Part shown: one piece after another, positions 8,913 to 16,863 of the stretch
Numbering within the stretch: position 1 is the first letter of the stretch
Layout of the letters: each line of letters starts with the position of its first letter
NCBI GenBank assembly: GCA_026129765.1
Contig: JAHCHP010000004.1
Span: forward strand, 1 to 64,000
Length of the DNA stretch: 64,000 nt
Source of the DNA: Fimbriimonadia bacterium
Lineage (GTDB): Bacteria; Armatimonadota; Fimbriimonadia; Fimbriimonadales; GBS-DC
Direction: 5' to 3'
Position numbers and translations under genes: made by a program
Notes under the pieces: generated by a model
The model's database searches: none
What the model was told of the DNA's origin: nothing
Seen by the model: only the letters and a program-made list of their open reading frames with translations

Positions 8913-9358
8913 GGTCTCATTTATCTAAGACTCTTCTATCTAAGACTCTTCGTGAACAAGCGGCTGGAAGGGCAGGGCACCGATGCGAATGCAAAATTAG
9001 TGATCAGGACACCTACTTCGGCTTCGAGGTTGATCATGTTATTAGCCGGAAACACGGAGGTAGAAACTCATTTAAGAATCTTGCGTACGCTTGCTTCCTT
9101 TGCAACCGACATAAAGGCATTGACATTGGCTCACTCCACAACGAAACAGGAGAGTTCACCCGTTTTTTTAATCCCAGGATAGATAACTGGAAAGATCACT
9201 TTGCTATGGATGGAGCGTTAATTATTCCTCGCACCGCTATTGGAGAAGTTACGATCGCAATCTTGCAGTTCAACTCTTGGGCAAGAATTCAAGAACGAGA
9301 GAACCTCATAATAGCTGGCAGATACACCCCCGATGAAATCGTAGAAGAAGGTGATTAG
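8909..9358 (+). CDS. HNH endonuclease
   Basis: A 149-residue protein with an HNH zinc-bound nuclease core: HRCECKIS (first Cys pair), FEVDHVISRKHGG with the catalytic His after the Asp, and NLAYACFLCNRHKGID with the second Cys and N-x-H. The first pair reads C-E-C rather than the usual C-E-Y-C of relatives, as if one codon were lost; zinc binding at that knuckle may be altered. The C-terminal half (FTRFFNPRIDNWKDHF) is shared with cyanobacterial relatives. It is coupled to the preceding small gene by a four-base overlap. Target, and whether it acts on DNA of invaders or the host, is unknown. Confidence 0.88.
   Translation: MRSHLSKTLLSKTLREQAAGRAGHRCECKISDQDTYFGFEVDHVISRKHGGRNSFKNLAYACFLCNRHKGIDIGSLHNETGEFTRFFNPRIDNWKDHFAMDGALIIPRTAIGEVTIAILQFNSWARIQERENLIIAGRYTPDEIVEEGD
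8922..8951 (+). repeat. 15-bp in-frame tandem duplication inside the HNH gene
   Basis: TATCTAAGACTCTTC occurs twice back to back (8922-8936 and 8937-8951) with no mismatch. It encodes LSKTLLSKTL near the N-terminus of the HNH protein. Because the unit is a multiple of three the frame is kept. Perfect identity suggests a recent slippage event. Confidence 0.95.
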
Positions 9359-9382
9359 AAAACTCTTAAGGAGGATTGTGCA

Positions 9383-9919
9383 ATGGAAGGTTTGATCGGA
9401 CAGAAAGTCCGTTTATCGCCCGCCGACAAAGAGAAGCACTTCGAGAACGCGCTGCGCTGGATGAACGATCCAGAAGTCACGCGCTGGACAATGATGGGCG
9501 ATATGCCTATCACGCGAGTGGCGGAAGAAGAGTTCTTTGATCGCATGCTCAAGCCCAACGATACAGAGATTCTCTTTGCAATAGAGACTTTGGACGGACA
9601 GCATATCGGTTTTTCGGGGATTCACCAAATCGACTGGCGACATGGCGTTGCCACGACAGGTAGTATCATTGGCGAGAAATCGTATTGGCGCCATGGCTTC
9701 GGCTCAGAGGCAGCGCGGCTCCGAACCAATTATGCGTTTGATGTGTTGGGGCTTCGGATGCTGCTTTCTTCGGCGTTTTCGGACAACACCGGTTCCTTAA
9801 AAATGTTGAAAAAAGCAGGCTATGCGGAAGTAGGGCGGATGCCCAAACGCTACTGGAAGCGCGGCGCGTACCGCGACATGATTCTGCTGGTAGTGGATCG
9901 CGATTCGCGAGTTCCATGA
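9383..9919 (+). CDS. GNAT acetyltransferase, RimJ/RimL type
   Basis: A 178-residue N-acetyltransferase transferring acetyl from acetyl-CoA to an amine. It follows the RimJ/RimL plan: VRLSPADKEK at the start, GFSGIHQIDW, the acetyl-CoA-binding IIGEKSYWRHGFGSEAARL and YAFDVLGLRMLLSSAFSDN with the terminal GYAEVGRMPKRYWKRGAYRD. The pyrophosphate loop is K-S-Y-W-R-H-G-F-G-S, close to the Q/RxxGxG/A rule. AAGGAGG lies eight bases before the ATG. It overlaps the MFS gene by four bases, hinting that transporter and acetyltransferase act on the same small molecule. Confidence 0.9.
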   Translation: MEGLIGQKVRLSPADKEKHFENALRWMNDPEVTRWTMMGDMPITRVAEEEFFDRMLKPNDTEILFAIETLDGQHIGFSGIHQIDWRHGVATTGSIIGEKSYWRHGFGSEAARLRTNYAFDVLGLRMLLSSAFSDNTGSLKMLKKAGYAEVGRMPKRYWKRGAYRDMILLVVDRDSRVP

Positions 9920-11133
9920 AAAAACCGGGATTTCTCAGCCGGAACCTTTTTTTGCTGGGGCTGGCAAGCTTTCTGACCGATGTCAGCAGCGAAATGATCT
10001 ACCCGCTGCTTGCGCCTTTTCTCATCACGACTCTGGGAGCGTCGCCAGCAATTTTGGGCGTGATCGAGGGGATTGCGGAAGCGACCGCCAGCCTTTTGCG
10101 CGTTTTTTCGGGCTATTGGTCCGACTTGATGGGCAGGCGTAAACCGTGGGCGGTGGGTGGGTACGCCTGTTCGTTGCTGGGACGCGGCGCGCTGTATCTG
10201 GCTCAAGGGTGGGGGCTGGTTCTCACAGGGCGAGTGATTGACCGTTTCGGGAAAGGCATCCGTACCGCCCCCCGGGACGCGTTGATCGCGGAAAGCGTGC
10301 CGCCGGAACAGATGGGCAGGGGCTTTGGTTTCCACCGAACGATGGACACGCTGGGGGCGGTCTGCGGGGTTTCTCTCGCTTACCTGTTCTTGAGCTGGCA
10401 AGAGGTCTCCAGCAATCTGCGTGGACTATTTTTGATCTCGATTGTGCCTGCGCTATTGGGTGTCTTCGCGCTGATGGCGATCCGCGAACCGCGTAAGCCC
10501 GTTGCTGTTCCTGCGCCCTCTCTCCCCAAAGGAAGTCGATTCACTTTGCGCCAGGGCTGGTTGGCTTGGCGCGCGCTGCCTGCGCCGCTGCGCTGGTTTT
10601 TGGGATTGACCTTTCTCTTTACCCTGGGCAATTCCTCCAACCAGTTTTTGTTGCTGCGCGCCAGCGACTTAGGCTTCGACTTAAAGGGCGTGGTACTTTT
10701 ATATCTTCTGTTCAATGTGACCTCGTCCTTGATTTCCTACCCGGCAGGGCGTCATTCGGACCGGTGGGGGCGGCGCGGGATGTTGGTTTGGGGAACCTTG
10801 CTGTACGGGATAGTCTATTTCGGCTTCGGAGCGTTGACCTGGCTCTCGCTGAACGATTTGCAGACGCGCGGGCTTGTTTGGCTGCTATTTGCGCTGTACG
10901 GGGTTTATCATGGGGCAACGGACGGTGTGGAAAAGGCATTGATTGCCGATATGGCGCCTGCTGAGCGGAAAGCGACGGTTTTGGGGCTGCATGCGATGTT
11001 GAAAGGGATTGGACTGCTGCCTGCGTCCGCGCTGGCGGGCATTTTGTGGAGTTCCGTCGGACCGCACGCGCCTTTCTATTTTGGCGGCGCGCTCGCGCTG
11101 CTGACCGCTTGGGGCTTGAGAAGGATTTTGTAG
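9916..11133 (+). CDS. MFS efflux-type transporter
   Basis: A 405-residue inner-membrane protein with about twelve hydrophobic segments. The loop between the second and third helices reads GYWSDLMGRRKPWAVGG, the major facilitator signature, and a related HSDRWGRRGML follows helix eight. RVIDRFGKGIRTAPRDALIAES is characteristic of a subgroup of putative drug or sugar-phosphate exporters. Substrate unknown. The ATGA overlap with the acetyltransferase suggests a modify-and-export resistance pair, which is inference. Confidence 0.9.
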   Translation: MKKPGFLSRNLFLLGLASFLTDVSSEMIYPLLAPFLITTLGASPAILGVIEGIAEATASLLRVFSGYWSDLMGRRKPWAVGGYACSLLGRGALYLAQGWGLVLTGRVIDRFGKGIRTAPRDALIAESVPPEQMGRGFGFHRTMDTLGAVCGVSLAYLFLSWQEVSSNLRGLFLISIVPALLGVFALMAIREPRKPVAVPAPSLPKGSRFTLRQGWLAWRALPAPLRWFLGLTFLFTLGNSSNQFLLLRASDLGFDLKGVVLLYLLFNVTSSLISYPAGRHSDRWGRRGMLVWGTLLYGIVYFGFGALTWLSLNDLQTRGLVWLLFALYGVYHGATDGVEKALIADMAPAERKATVLGLHAMLKGIGLLPASALAGILWSSVGPHAPFYFGGALALLTAWGLRRIL

Positions 11134-11185
11134 GACCGTTCCCCTTCAAATCGCTCTCATTTATCCCATAATCGATACTGTTATT

Positions 11186-11779
11186 ATGAAAGCATCGAAT
11201 ACTCGTGTCGAGATTCTGTTTCCAAGCATAGGACAGCCTGCGCCTGCCGCCATGGCAGGTATGCGTGATGGGTTTGTTACGGTCAAATTGGCTTTGGAAC
11301 TGATTCCCCAGCGATTGCTGCAATCCGGGCAATTCGCGGTGCTGCGCATGCATAACGAAAGCGCGCAGTTAGAGATGAAATCGGAAATCGTGGAGTGCGG
11401 GACGAACTGGTTGAAACTGCGCATGCCCCAAGAAGCCGTGATGACCAAGAAACGCTCACATACACGAATTCAGCTCAATGCGCCGGTGCAGTTGCGCTCC
11501 CTGGATGAACCGGAGATGGATCCTATCGACGGGGTAGTGATTGATTTGAGTATGGGCGGCATGCAGCTGATTCTCCACTCGCGCCAAACGCTGCCGGAAA
11601 GGGTCTCGGTGGAGTTTGAGATGTTCGAGGAGGATGTGCCAATCAAAGCGACGGCGCGTGTCGCCTGGTCGAAGGTTTTCAAAGAGTCTTATCTTCGCGT
11701 CGGTCTCCAATTTTTGGAGATGCCCCGAATCGACCTTTTGCGTATCAAGCGTTTGACCGATCTTCAAGGGATGATGTGA
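11186..11779 (+). CDS. PilZ-domain c-di-GMP effector
   Basis: A 197-residue cytosolic protein. Residues up to about 90 form a YcgR-N-like beta domain; KKRSHTRIQL supplies the RxxxR motif and DLSMGGMQL the D/NxSxxG motif that together bind cyclic di-GMP in PilZ domains (about 90-190). Such two-domain proteins brake flagellar motors or regulate polysaccharide and pilus machinery. It fits the c-di-GMP riboswitch before flgM at 59.5 kb and the CheR gene at 5.9 kb. The ATG has no Shine-Dalgarno site. Confidence 0.92.
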   Translation: MKASNTRVEILFPSIGQPAPAAMAGMRDGFVTVKLALELIPQRLLQSGQFAVLRMHNESAQLEMKSEIVECGTNWLKLRMPQEAVMTKKRSHTRIQLNAPVQLRSLDEPEMDPIDGVVIDLSMGGMQLILHSRQTLPERVSVEFEMFEEDVPIKATARVAWSKVFKESYLRVGLQFLEMPRIDLLRIKRLTDLQGMM

Positions 11780-11785
11780 GGAGAG

Positions 11786-11826
11786 AACCCCCTCTGTCGG
11801 GTTCCCCCTGCCAGCAAGGGGAACCG
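11786..11826. repeat. GGTTCCCC/GGGGAACC palindromic repeat copy
   Basis: ACCCCCTCTGT followed by GGTTCCCC (11800-11807), spacer CTGCCAGCAA and GGGGAACC (11818-11825). Nearly the same sequence occurs inverted at 12864-12890, on the other side of the CsgG-like gene, and in direct orientation at 6864 and 36921. Confidence 0.8.
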
Positions 11827-11879
11827 AAAAGCGCGTTGACAGCATTGCCCCAACATTCCTCAAAAAGAGACTCGAGGTT

Positions 11880-12815
11880 TCACCGCTTCAAACGCAGGGT
11901 GATTTCTTGAGAAGAGGACAACAGGAACGGTTTCTTCTCTTTGCGTGTCCATGCTAATTTCAAGACTCCCGCCTGCGCTTCTATCACCCGCGCATGCCCT
12001 AACAGGGTTGTTTGCAGAAACTCTTTGCCGCTGGCAAGACGGGCGCGCTCGGAGACCATCAATACTTGGTATTCTGTGCCTGATGGCAGCGAAATCGCTT
12101 CTCCCGCTTCAATCAGGAACTCTTTGTCATTCAAAGGGGTCGGGCGAAAAAGGACCCAAGCAGCAGGGTTGTTTTCATAGATGTGGCTGGTGATCCGATA
12201 AGCGACGCGCCTGACTGCTTGATCTAAATCGTCCTGATTCAAGCCCCCTTTCTGCAGGACATTCAGCAGCGTTTCGTACCGGGGCGCGGAGATGTTCCAA
12301 TCGCTTTCTGCCGAAAAGGAGCCGCCGAACAGATGCTTGCCAGTGGTCATGTCGGTTACTTGAAAGGAGACTTCGACCGCATAACAAAGCGCCGCCGCAT
12401 CGAATGCCTTCCGCTCTCGACACTCCACGCTTTGGATGACGCCCGTCACTAAATAGCGAGCATTCAGTTTGCTGCCCAGTTGGATGGCGGTCTGCGGGTC
12501 AGTATAGCCTGCTTGTCCCAATTCCGCTTCGGAAACGATCCCCCGCCAGGATTGCTCATCACGCGCCACAACCGGGAGTCCCCACTTCAAGAGTTCATTA
12601 ACCAGATAGCTCCGAAGCGACGCTCCCAATTCCCGCCACCCGCCCCGCCGGTAAGAATAGACAGTCTCAAAATCCATCACATGATAGGCGTTGGGCAGGC
12701 TCTTTTCTGTCTCAGGCTGCCCCATCGTGGGCGCGCTGAGCAGGCAAAAACAGAGACCGATCCAGAGAGCCAATCCCCCCCTATGCCCCTTTAGAAACGC
12801 GAATTTGCTTTTCAT
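11880..12815 (-). CDS. exported CsgG-like protein
   Basis: A 311-residue protein with a signal peptide (about residues 1-32, LALWIGLCFCLLSAPTMGQ). The middle reads ELLKWGLPVVARDE, IVSEAELGQAGYTDPQTAIQ and GSKLNARYLVTGVIQ, the pattern of CsgG/LpoB-type periplasmic domains. The last third (about 215-311) is an extra beta-rich domain. Family members build curli secretion pores or act as outer-membrane regulators of cell-wall enzymes; no lipobox is present, so it is probably periplasmic. No curli subunit gene is nearby. Convergent to the PilZ gene, divergent from fabZ. Confidence 0.8.
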   Translation of the reverse strand: MKSKFAFLKGHRGGLALWIGLCFCLLSAPTMGQPETEKSLPNAYHVMDFETVYSYRRGGWRELGASLRSYLVNELLKWGLPVVARDEQSWRGIVSEAELGQAGYTDPQTAIQLGSKLNARYLVTGVIQSVECRERKAFDAAALCYAVEVSFQVTDMTTGKHLFGGSFSAESDWNISAPRYETLLNVLQKGGLNQDDLDQAVRRVAYRITSHIYENNPAAWVLFRPTPLNDKEFLIEAGEAISLPSGTEYQVLMVSERARLASGKEFLQTTLLGHARVIEAQAGVLKLAWTRKEKKPFLLSSSQEITLRLKR

Positions 12816-12863
12816 CTCTCGTTCGTCTACTTCATTTCTCCTAACAAAGTGGATATGCCGTAC

Positions 12864-12953
12864 CGATTCCCCTTACTGGCAGGGAGAACCCAACTTAACT
12901 GTCCCTGAATGCGCCTGTTTTTCCTGGATTCCCGCGTTCAAGGGAATGACGAG
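12864..12953. repeat. inverted copy of the GGTTCCCC repeat plus a GGGAATGACGAG repeat
   Basis: On the minus strand 12890-12864 reads GGTTCTCCCTGCCAGTAAGG then GGAATCGG, differing from the 11800 copy at only about three positions. At 12928-12953 TTCCCGCGTTCAAGGGAATG followed by ACGAGG is a variant of the 3332-3356 repeat. The 209-base gap before fabZ holds these repeats and the fabZ promoter, no gene. Confidence 0.75.
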
Positions 12954-13009
12954 GATGCCTGCCTAACATTAGACGAAGAACTGGTTTTCGCGTTATCCTT
13001 AAGCAGAGA

Positions 13010-13017
13010 GGTATAAT
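13010..13017 (+). promoter_or_regulatory. GGTATAAT promoter of fabZ, leaderless
   Basis: TATAAT at 13012-13017 preceded by AGG. The fabZ ATG at 13025 comes seven bases later, exactly where transcription would begin, and no Shine-Dalgarno sequence fits between. The -35 region (12989-12995) shows no TTGACA-like hexamer. Confidence 0.7.
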
Positions 13018-13024
13018 TATCGCT

Positions 13025-13543
13025 ATGCCGGAACAAGAGAGTATTTTAGATGCCGAGCAGATACGCGGGTTGATTCCTCACCGATACCCTTTTCTGCTTG
13101 TAGACCGCATTTTAGAAGTAGAACCGGGTAAACGAGCCGTGGGCTTGAAAAATGTGACCATCAATGAACCGTTCTTTCAGGGACATTTTCCATCACAGGC
13201 GATTATGCCAGGCGTTTTGATTGTGGAGGCGATGGCGCAGGTGGGCGGCGTGATGATGATGCTGGTTCCTGAGCTCTATGGGAAAATGCCGATGCTGGGG
13301 GGATTGGAGAACGTTCGATTCCGTAAGCCGGTGCTGCCGGGAGACACGCTGATCACGGAGGCAGAGATGCTCTGGAACCGACGCGATGTGGGGCGCGTGA
13401 AAGTGGTCGGTCGTGTGAACAACGAAGTGGTTGCGGAAGCGGAAATCATTTTCGCGCTGGTTGCGCCGGATAAATTCCAAAGACCCACGGCTGCTTCTCT
13501 GTTTGGAGTCGCGGAAGGCGTGGCGGCGACGCCCACGCGTTAA
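13025..13543 (+). CDS. fabZ: 3-hydroxyacyl-[acyl-carrier-protein] dehydratase
   Basis: A 172-residue hot-dog-fold enzyme that dehydrates 3-hydroxyacyl-ACP in fatty acid elongation. IRGLIPHRYPFLLVDRI opens the domain; the active site is His54 in FFQGHFP and Glu68 in GVLIVEAMAQ; GVENVRFR-like GGLENVRFRKPVLPGD follows. The last 20 residues (RPTAASLFGVAEGVAATPTR) extend beyond the usual end. It heads the fabZ-lpxA-lpxB operon, where it balances fatty acid elongation against use of hydroxyacyl chains by LpxA. Confidence 0.97.
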   Translation: MPEQESILDAEQIRGLIPHRYPFLLVDRILEVEPGKRAVGLKNVTINEPFFQGHFPSQAIMPGVLIVEAMAQVGGVMMMLVPELYGKMPMLGGLENVRFRKPVLPGDTLITEAEMLWNRRDVGRVKVVGRVNNEVVAEAEIIFALVAPDKFQRPTAASLFGVAEGVAATPTR

Positions 13544-13565
13544 GTCCATCGGACAAGGATCGTCA

Positions 13566-14357
13566 ATGGCAAACATTCATCCAACCGCAATCGTTCATAC
13601 CACAGCGGAAATCGCTGAAGAGGTTGAGATCGGACCCTACTGCCTGGTGGGAGAGAAGGCAGTGATTGGGAAAGGGACCCGATTGGAGGCGCATGTCGTG
13701 GTCGATTCATGGACCGTGCTGGGCGAGTCGAACCATCTCTTTTGGGGGGTGATCGTCGGCGCGCCGCCCCAAGACCGGAAGTATAAAAACGAGCCGACCT
13801 GCCTGAAAATTGGCAGCCATAACATCATCCGAGAATATGTCACGCTTCACCGCGCCAGCGGTGAAGGCGAAGAGACCCTCATCGGCGACCACAACTTTTT
13901 TATGGCGTATTCCCATGTGGGGCATAACAGCCGTGTGGGCAGCCATGTAGTAATGGCGAACTCGGTGGGCATCGGCGGACATTCGGTGATTGAGGATTAT
14001 GTGAATTTTGGAGGATTGGTCGGTGTCCACCAGTTTACAACCATCGGAGCCTATGCGATGATCGGCGGAATGTCGCGCATCAACCGTGACGCGCCTCCCT
14101 ATATGTTGATTGAAGGCAGCCCTTTCAAGGTTTATGGCATCAACTCAATCGGTCTGCAGCGCGCTGGATTTTCCCAAGAAACGCGCGACACCCTGAAAAC
14201 GGCTTGCCGCCTGCTTTACTACTCCAACTTAAAAATTGCTCAGGCTATCGAGAAAATCCGGGCGGAATTGCCTGCCATTCCCGAAATCGACCATCTCATC
14301 GAGTCGCTGGAAGCCTCGCGTTTGGGACGCAATGGGCGAGCCTTAGACAGGCGGTAG
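13566..14357 (+). CDS. lpxA: acyl-ACP:UDP-N-acetylglucosamine O-acyltransferase
   Basis: A 263-residue enzyme starting lipid A synthesis by acylating UDP-GlcNAc at O3. It is a left-handed beta-helix of hexapeptide repeats (IGPYCLVGEKAVIGKGT and on), with REYVTLHRAS, HNSRVGSHVVMANS, GGLVGVHQFTTIGAYAMIGG and the helical C-terminal domain from NRDAPPYMLIEG. A His in the YSHVGHNSRVG turn region matches the catalytic His position. ATG 13566 has AAGGAT just upstream; longer in-frame versions would overlap fabZ. Presence shows an outer membrane with lipid A. Confidence 0.97.
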   Translation: MANIHPTAIVHTTAEIAEEVEIGPYCLVGEKAVIGKGTRLEAHVVVDSWTVLGESNHLFWGVIVGAPPQDRKYKNEPTCLKIGSHNIIREYVTLHRASGEGEETLIGDHNFFMAYSHVGHNSRVGSHVVMANSVGIGGHSVIEDYVNFGGLVGVHQFTTIGAYAMIGGMSRINRDAPPYMLIEGSPFKVYGINSIGLQRAGFSQETRDTLKTACRLLYYSNLKIAQAIEKIRAELPAIPEIDHLIESLEASRLGRNGRALDRR

Positions 14358-14361
14358 CGGG

Positions 14362-15516
14362 ATGGAACGGTCGATAGCGATTGTTTCGGGCGAGGCGTCC
14401 GGCGATTTGTATGGCGCGGACCTCGCCAACACCTTGAAAGCGCGTTACCCCCAAACGCGGATCGGTGGGGTGGGCGGCGCGCGCATGGGCGAGTCGGGCG
14501 TGAAGATTTGGCAGGATAGCCGGCTGTGGGGTTCCATCGGCGTAATAGAGGCGTTTAAGGTCGCGCCCCGCGTGATTTATGCGATGCAAGTGGTGAAGCG
14601 TCAACTCAAGCGTCAAGCCATCGACCTGCTTATTCCCATCGACTTTGGCGCGTTCAATGTGCCGCTCTGCCGCTGGACCAAACGGCAGGGGCTGCCCGTG
14701 CTTTATTATATTCCGCCGGGTTCTTGGCGGCGGGATCGGCAGGGCAAAGACCTGCCCTTCATCACCGACTGCATTGCGACCCCCTTTCCTTGGTCGGCCG
14801 AGATTCTTCAACGCATGGGCGCAAATGCGCATTGGGTCGGTCACCCTCTGACCCAGTTGTCGCGCCCCACCGAAACGAAAGCGGCGTTTTGTGACCGGTT
14901 TGGATTGGACCCGGACCGCCCCATCATTGGGATCTTGCCCGGCAGCCGCCGCCACGAAGTGCGCCATTTGACGCCCGCTTTCGCGCGCGCTTGTGAACAG
15001 CTCCATCGCAAAAAACCAGAGGTTCAGTTTGTGTTGTCTGTGATGCCCCACTTTTCGCCCGATTTTGTGCAAGCGCTTTGGCAAAGTCAGTCGAACTTGC
15101 TGGTCCCCATGGAAACACGCAGTATTCAAAACATGATTGCCCACACAGACGCGCTGCTTTGTTGTTCGGGGACCGCCACACTGGAAGCGGCTCTGCTGAA
15201 CACGCCGATGTTGATTAGCTATCGCGGTTCTTCGCTGATGACTATGGAGTATCATCTGCGCAAAAGGCGCCTAAGTGTTTCCTACATCGGACTGCCAAAC
15301 CTGATATTGGAGCGGAAACTCTGTCCAGAGTTCCTCCAAGAGGAGGTGCAGCCCAAAGTCTTATGCGGTCTACTGCTGGAACTTTTGGACAAACAAGAAG
15401 CCTATCAGACACAGATGGAGGGGTTTGCGGAAATTCGCGCGCTTTTGGGCAACAAAAAGAGTTCTTGGGAAGTAACAGAACTCATAGACCAAATGTTTTT
15501 GGGAGGAGAAGAGTGA
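14362..15516 (+). CDS. lpxB: lipid-A-disaccharide synthase
   Basis: A 384-residue peripheral membrane glycosyltransferase (GT19) that joins UDP-diacylglucosamine to lipid X. IVSGEASGDLYGADL at the N-terminus is the family signature, followed by GIGGARM-like GVGGARMGESG, PIDFGAFNVPLCR, YYIPPGSWRR, GHPLTQ, ILPGSRRHEVRHL and CCSGTATLEAALLNTPM. Four bases separate it from lpxA. Its TGA overlaps the GTG of the following double-GNAT gene. Confidence 0.96.
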   Translation: MERSIAIVSGEASGDLYGADLANTLKARYPQTRIGGVGGARMGESGVKIWQDSRLWGSIGVIEAFKVAPRVIYAMQVVKRQLKRQAIDLLIPIDFGAFNVPLCRWTKRQGLPVLYYIPPGSWRRDRQGKDLPFITDCIATPFPWSAEILQRMGANAHWVGHPLTQLSRPTETKAAFCDRFGLDPDRPIIGILPGSRRHEVRHLTPAFARACEQLHRKKPEVQFVLSVMPHFSPDFVQALWQSQSNLLVPMETRSIQNMIAHTDALLCCSGTATLEAALLNTPMLISYRGSSLMTMEYHLRKRRLSVSYIGLPNLILERKLCPEFLQEEVQPKVLCGLLLELLDKQEAYQTQMEGFAEIRALLGNKKSSWEVTELIDQMFLGGEE

Positions 15517-16556
15517 GACCCTTGATTGAATTGTTTGATTGGACACGAGCGAGCGAAAGCGACTTCGCCGCGTTGAACGCTTTTAGCAATCGGATGCGCG
15601 CGGAGGCAACGCCCGAATACCCGCCCTTAACTCTGCAAGAGACCCAGGCGCAGTTTCAGAACATCCCCGATTTTGTGGAGATACGCATGTGGCTCATTTG
15701 GAACGAGACGCATGACCAGATCGTGGGGCTATGCTCCTGCAATATTCTGAATGCAGATCATAACCAACATTTAGCGCAGTTGGGACTGGAGATTCTGCCC
15801 GAAGCGCGTCGCCAGGGACTGGGCAGCGCGCTGCTGACGAAAGCGGTTGCGATGACCGAGGAGACCGGACGCCGTTTGTTGATCGCTCAAACCCAGTCGA
15901 ATGTGCCAGCAGGCGAAGAATTTATGCAGCGCATCGGCGCGGAAGTGGGGCTGAAGATGGGTTCAAACCAGTTGGAAATTGATACCCTGGATCGCGCGCT
16001 ATTGATACGCTGGCTCGCGAAAGGAGACACGTTAAGCGAGACCTTCGAGTTTGGACTGTGGGAAGGCGCATACCCTGAGGAGGATTTGGAAACCATCGCT
16101 ACGATGCACGAGGTGATGAACACCACGCCGCTGGATGATTTGGAGATTGAGGATATGCGCTGGACACCGGAGCAGCTCCGTCAGATGGAAGCCTATTTCA
16201 TGCAGCAGGGTATGGAGCGCTGGACGCAATATGCGCGTCACAAGGCAAGTGGAAAGATCGCAGGATACACCGAGATGTTTTGGAAATCGACAAAACCAGA
16301 ATACTTAAATCAGGGCGATACCGGTGTCTTTCCAGAGTTTAGGGGGCATGGCATCGGTCGTTACTTGAAAGCGAAGATGATGGAACTGATGCTTGAGCGG
16401 AAACCGCAAGCGAAATTTGTCCGGACCGGCAACGCATATTCCAACGCGCCGATGCTGAAGATTAACGAGGAGATGGGGTTTAAGCCGTTTCGCTCCACGA
16501 TTACTTGGCAGATTCCGCTGGACAAGGCAAAAGCCTATTTGTCTGAACGACATTAA
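15513..16556 (+). CDS. double-domain GNAT acetyltransferase
   Basis: A 347-residue protein with two GNAT folds in tandem. The first (about 1-170) has LGLEILPEARRQGLGSALL, fitting the RxxGxG acetyl-CoA loop; the second (about 185-345) has TGVFPEFRGHGIGRYLKAKM and ends NAPMLKINEEMGFKPFRS. The GTG at 15513 is chosen because AGGAGAA lies just before it and it overlaps the lpxB stop (GTGA). Double-GNAT proteins such as mycothiol synthase MshD have one active and one degenerate domain; substrate here is unknown. The coupling to lpxB is unusual and may only reflect compaction. Confidence 0.88.
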   Translation: MRPLIELFDWTRASESDFAALNAFSNRMRAEATPEYPPLTLQETQAQFQNIPDFVEIRMWLIWNETHDQIVGLCSCNILNADHNQHLAQLGLEILPEARRQGLGSALLTKAVAMTEETGRRLLIAQTQSNVPAGEEFMQRIGAEVGLKMGSNQLEIDTLDRALLIRWLAKGDTLSETFEFGLWEGAYPEEDLETIATMHEVMNTTPLDDLEIEDMRWTPEQLRQMEAYFMQQGMERWTQYARHKASGKIAGYTEMFWKSTKPEYLNQGDTGVFPEFRGHGIGRYLKAKMMELMLERKPQAKFVRTGNAYSNAPMLKINEEMGFKPFRSTITWQIPLDKAKAYLSERH

Positions 16557-16593
16557 AAGCAAACGCTTGGGCGTCACAGGAGGATGCCCACGT

Positions 16594-16632
16594 TTGGAAG
16601 GCGAAGTTCCGTCTTCGCCGTTGATGTTTGTG
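16594..16632. repeat. hairpin repeat in a 307-base gap
   Basis: GGCGAAG (16600-16606), spacer, CTTCGCC (16613-16619), followed by GTTGATGTTTG; a weaker version lies at 6820-6850. The gap from 16557 to 16863 also has a GGGCGTCACAGGAGGATGCCC-like imperfect hairpin at its start and the operator-like sequence described separately, but no gene. Confidence 0.65.
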
Positions 16633-16827
16633 TGTGTGCCTACACGCCTTTACTGACAAAACCTTCTGAATGCCTCACCAAACAGGCATGGTTCTCTAAA
16701 GACATCGCGACCCAACAGACATTCGCTTAGAATAGCAACGAATGATTAAAGTCAAGAAAAAGATAAGAAGATAGCGCTGCGAACGGATTTGCCTTCAGAC
16801 GAGTATAACCCCTTAGCAATCGCACTA

Positions 16828-16849
16828 TCCTTTTCTATATAGGAAAGGA
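16828..16849 (+). promoter_or_regulatory. 22-bp imperfect inverted repeat upstream of the GNAT-C45 operon
   Basis: TCCTTTTCTATATAGG plus AAAGGA is symmetrical around CTATATAG with one mismatched pair. It sits 15 bases before the ATG at 16864 and ends next to the ribosome site (GAGGTG). A -10-like TATAAC is at about 16804. It may be a repressor site or an mRNA hairpin next to the ribosome site. Confidence 0.5.
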
Positions 16850-16863
16850 CAACGAGGTGAAAA

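Noticed and set aside
14296-15255. Long open frame (about 319 codons) on the minus strand opposite lpxB
   Set aside because: Low-complexity Arg/His-rich product of the kind produced by reading a GC-rich gene backward; lpxB is certain.
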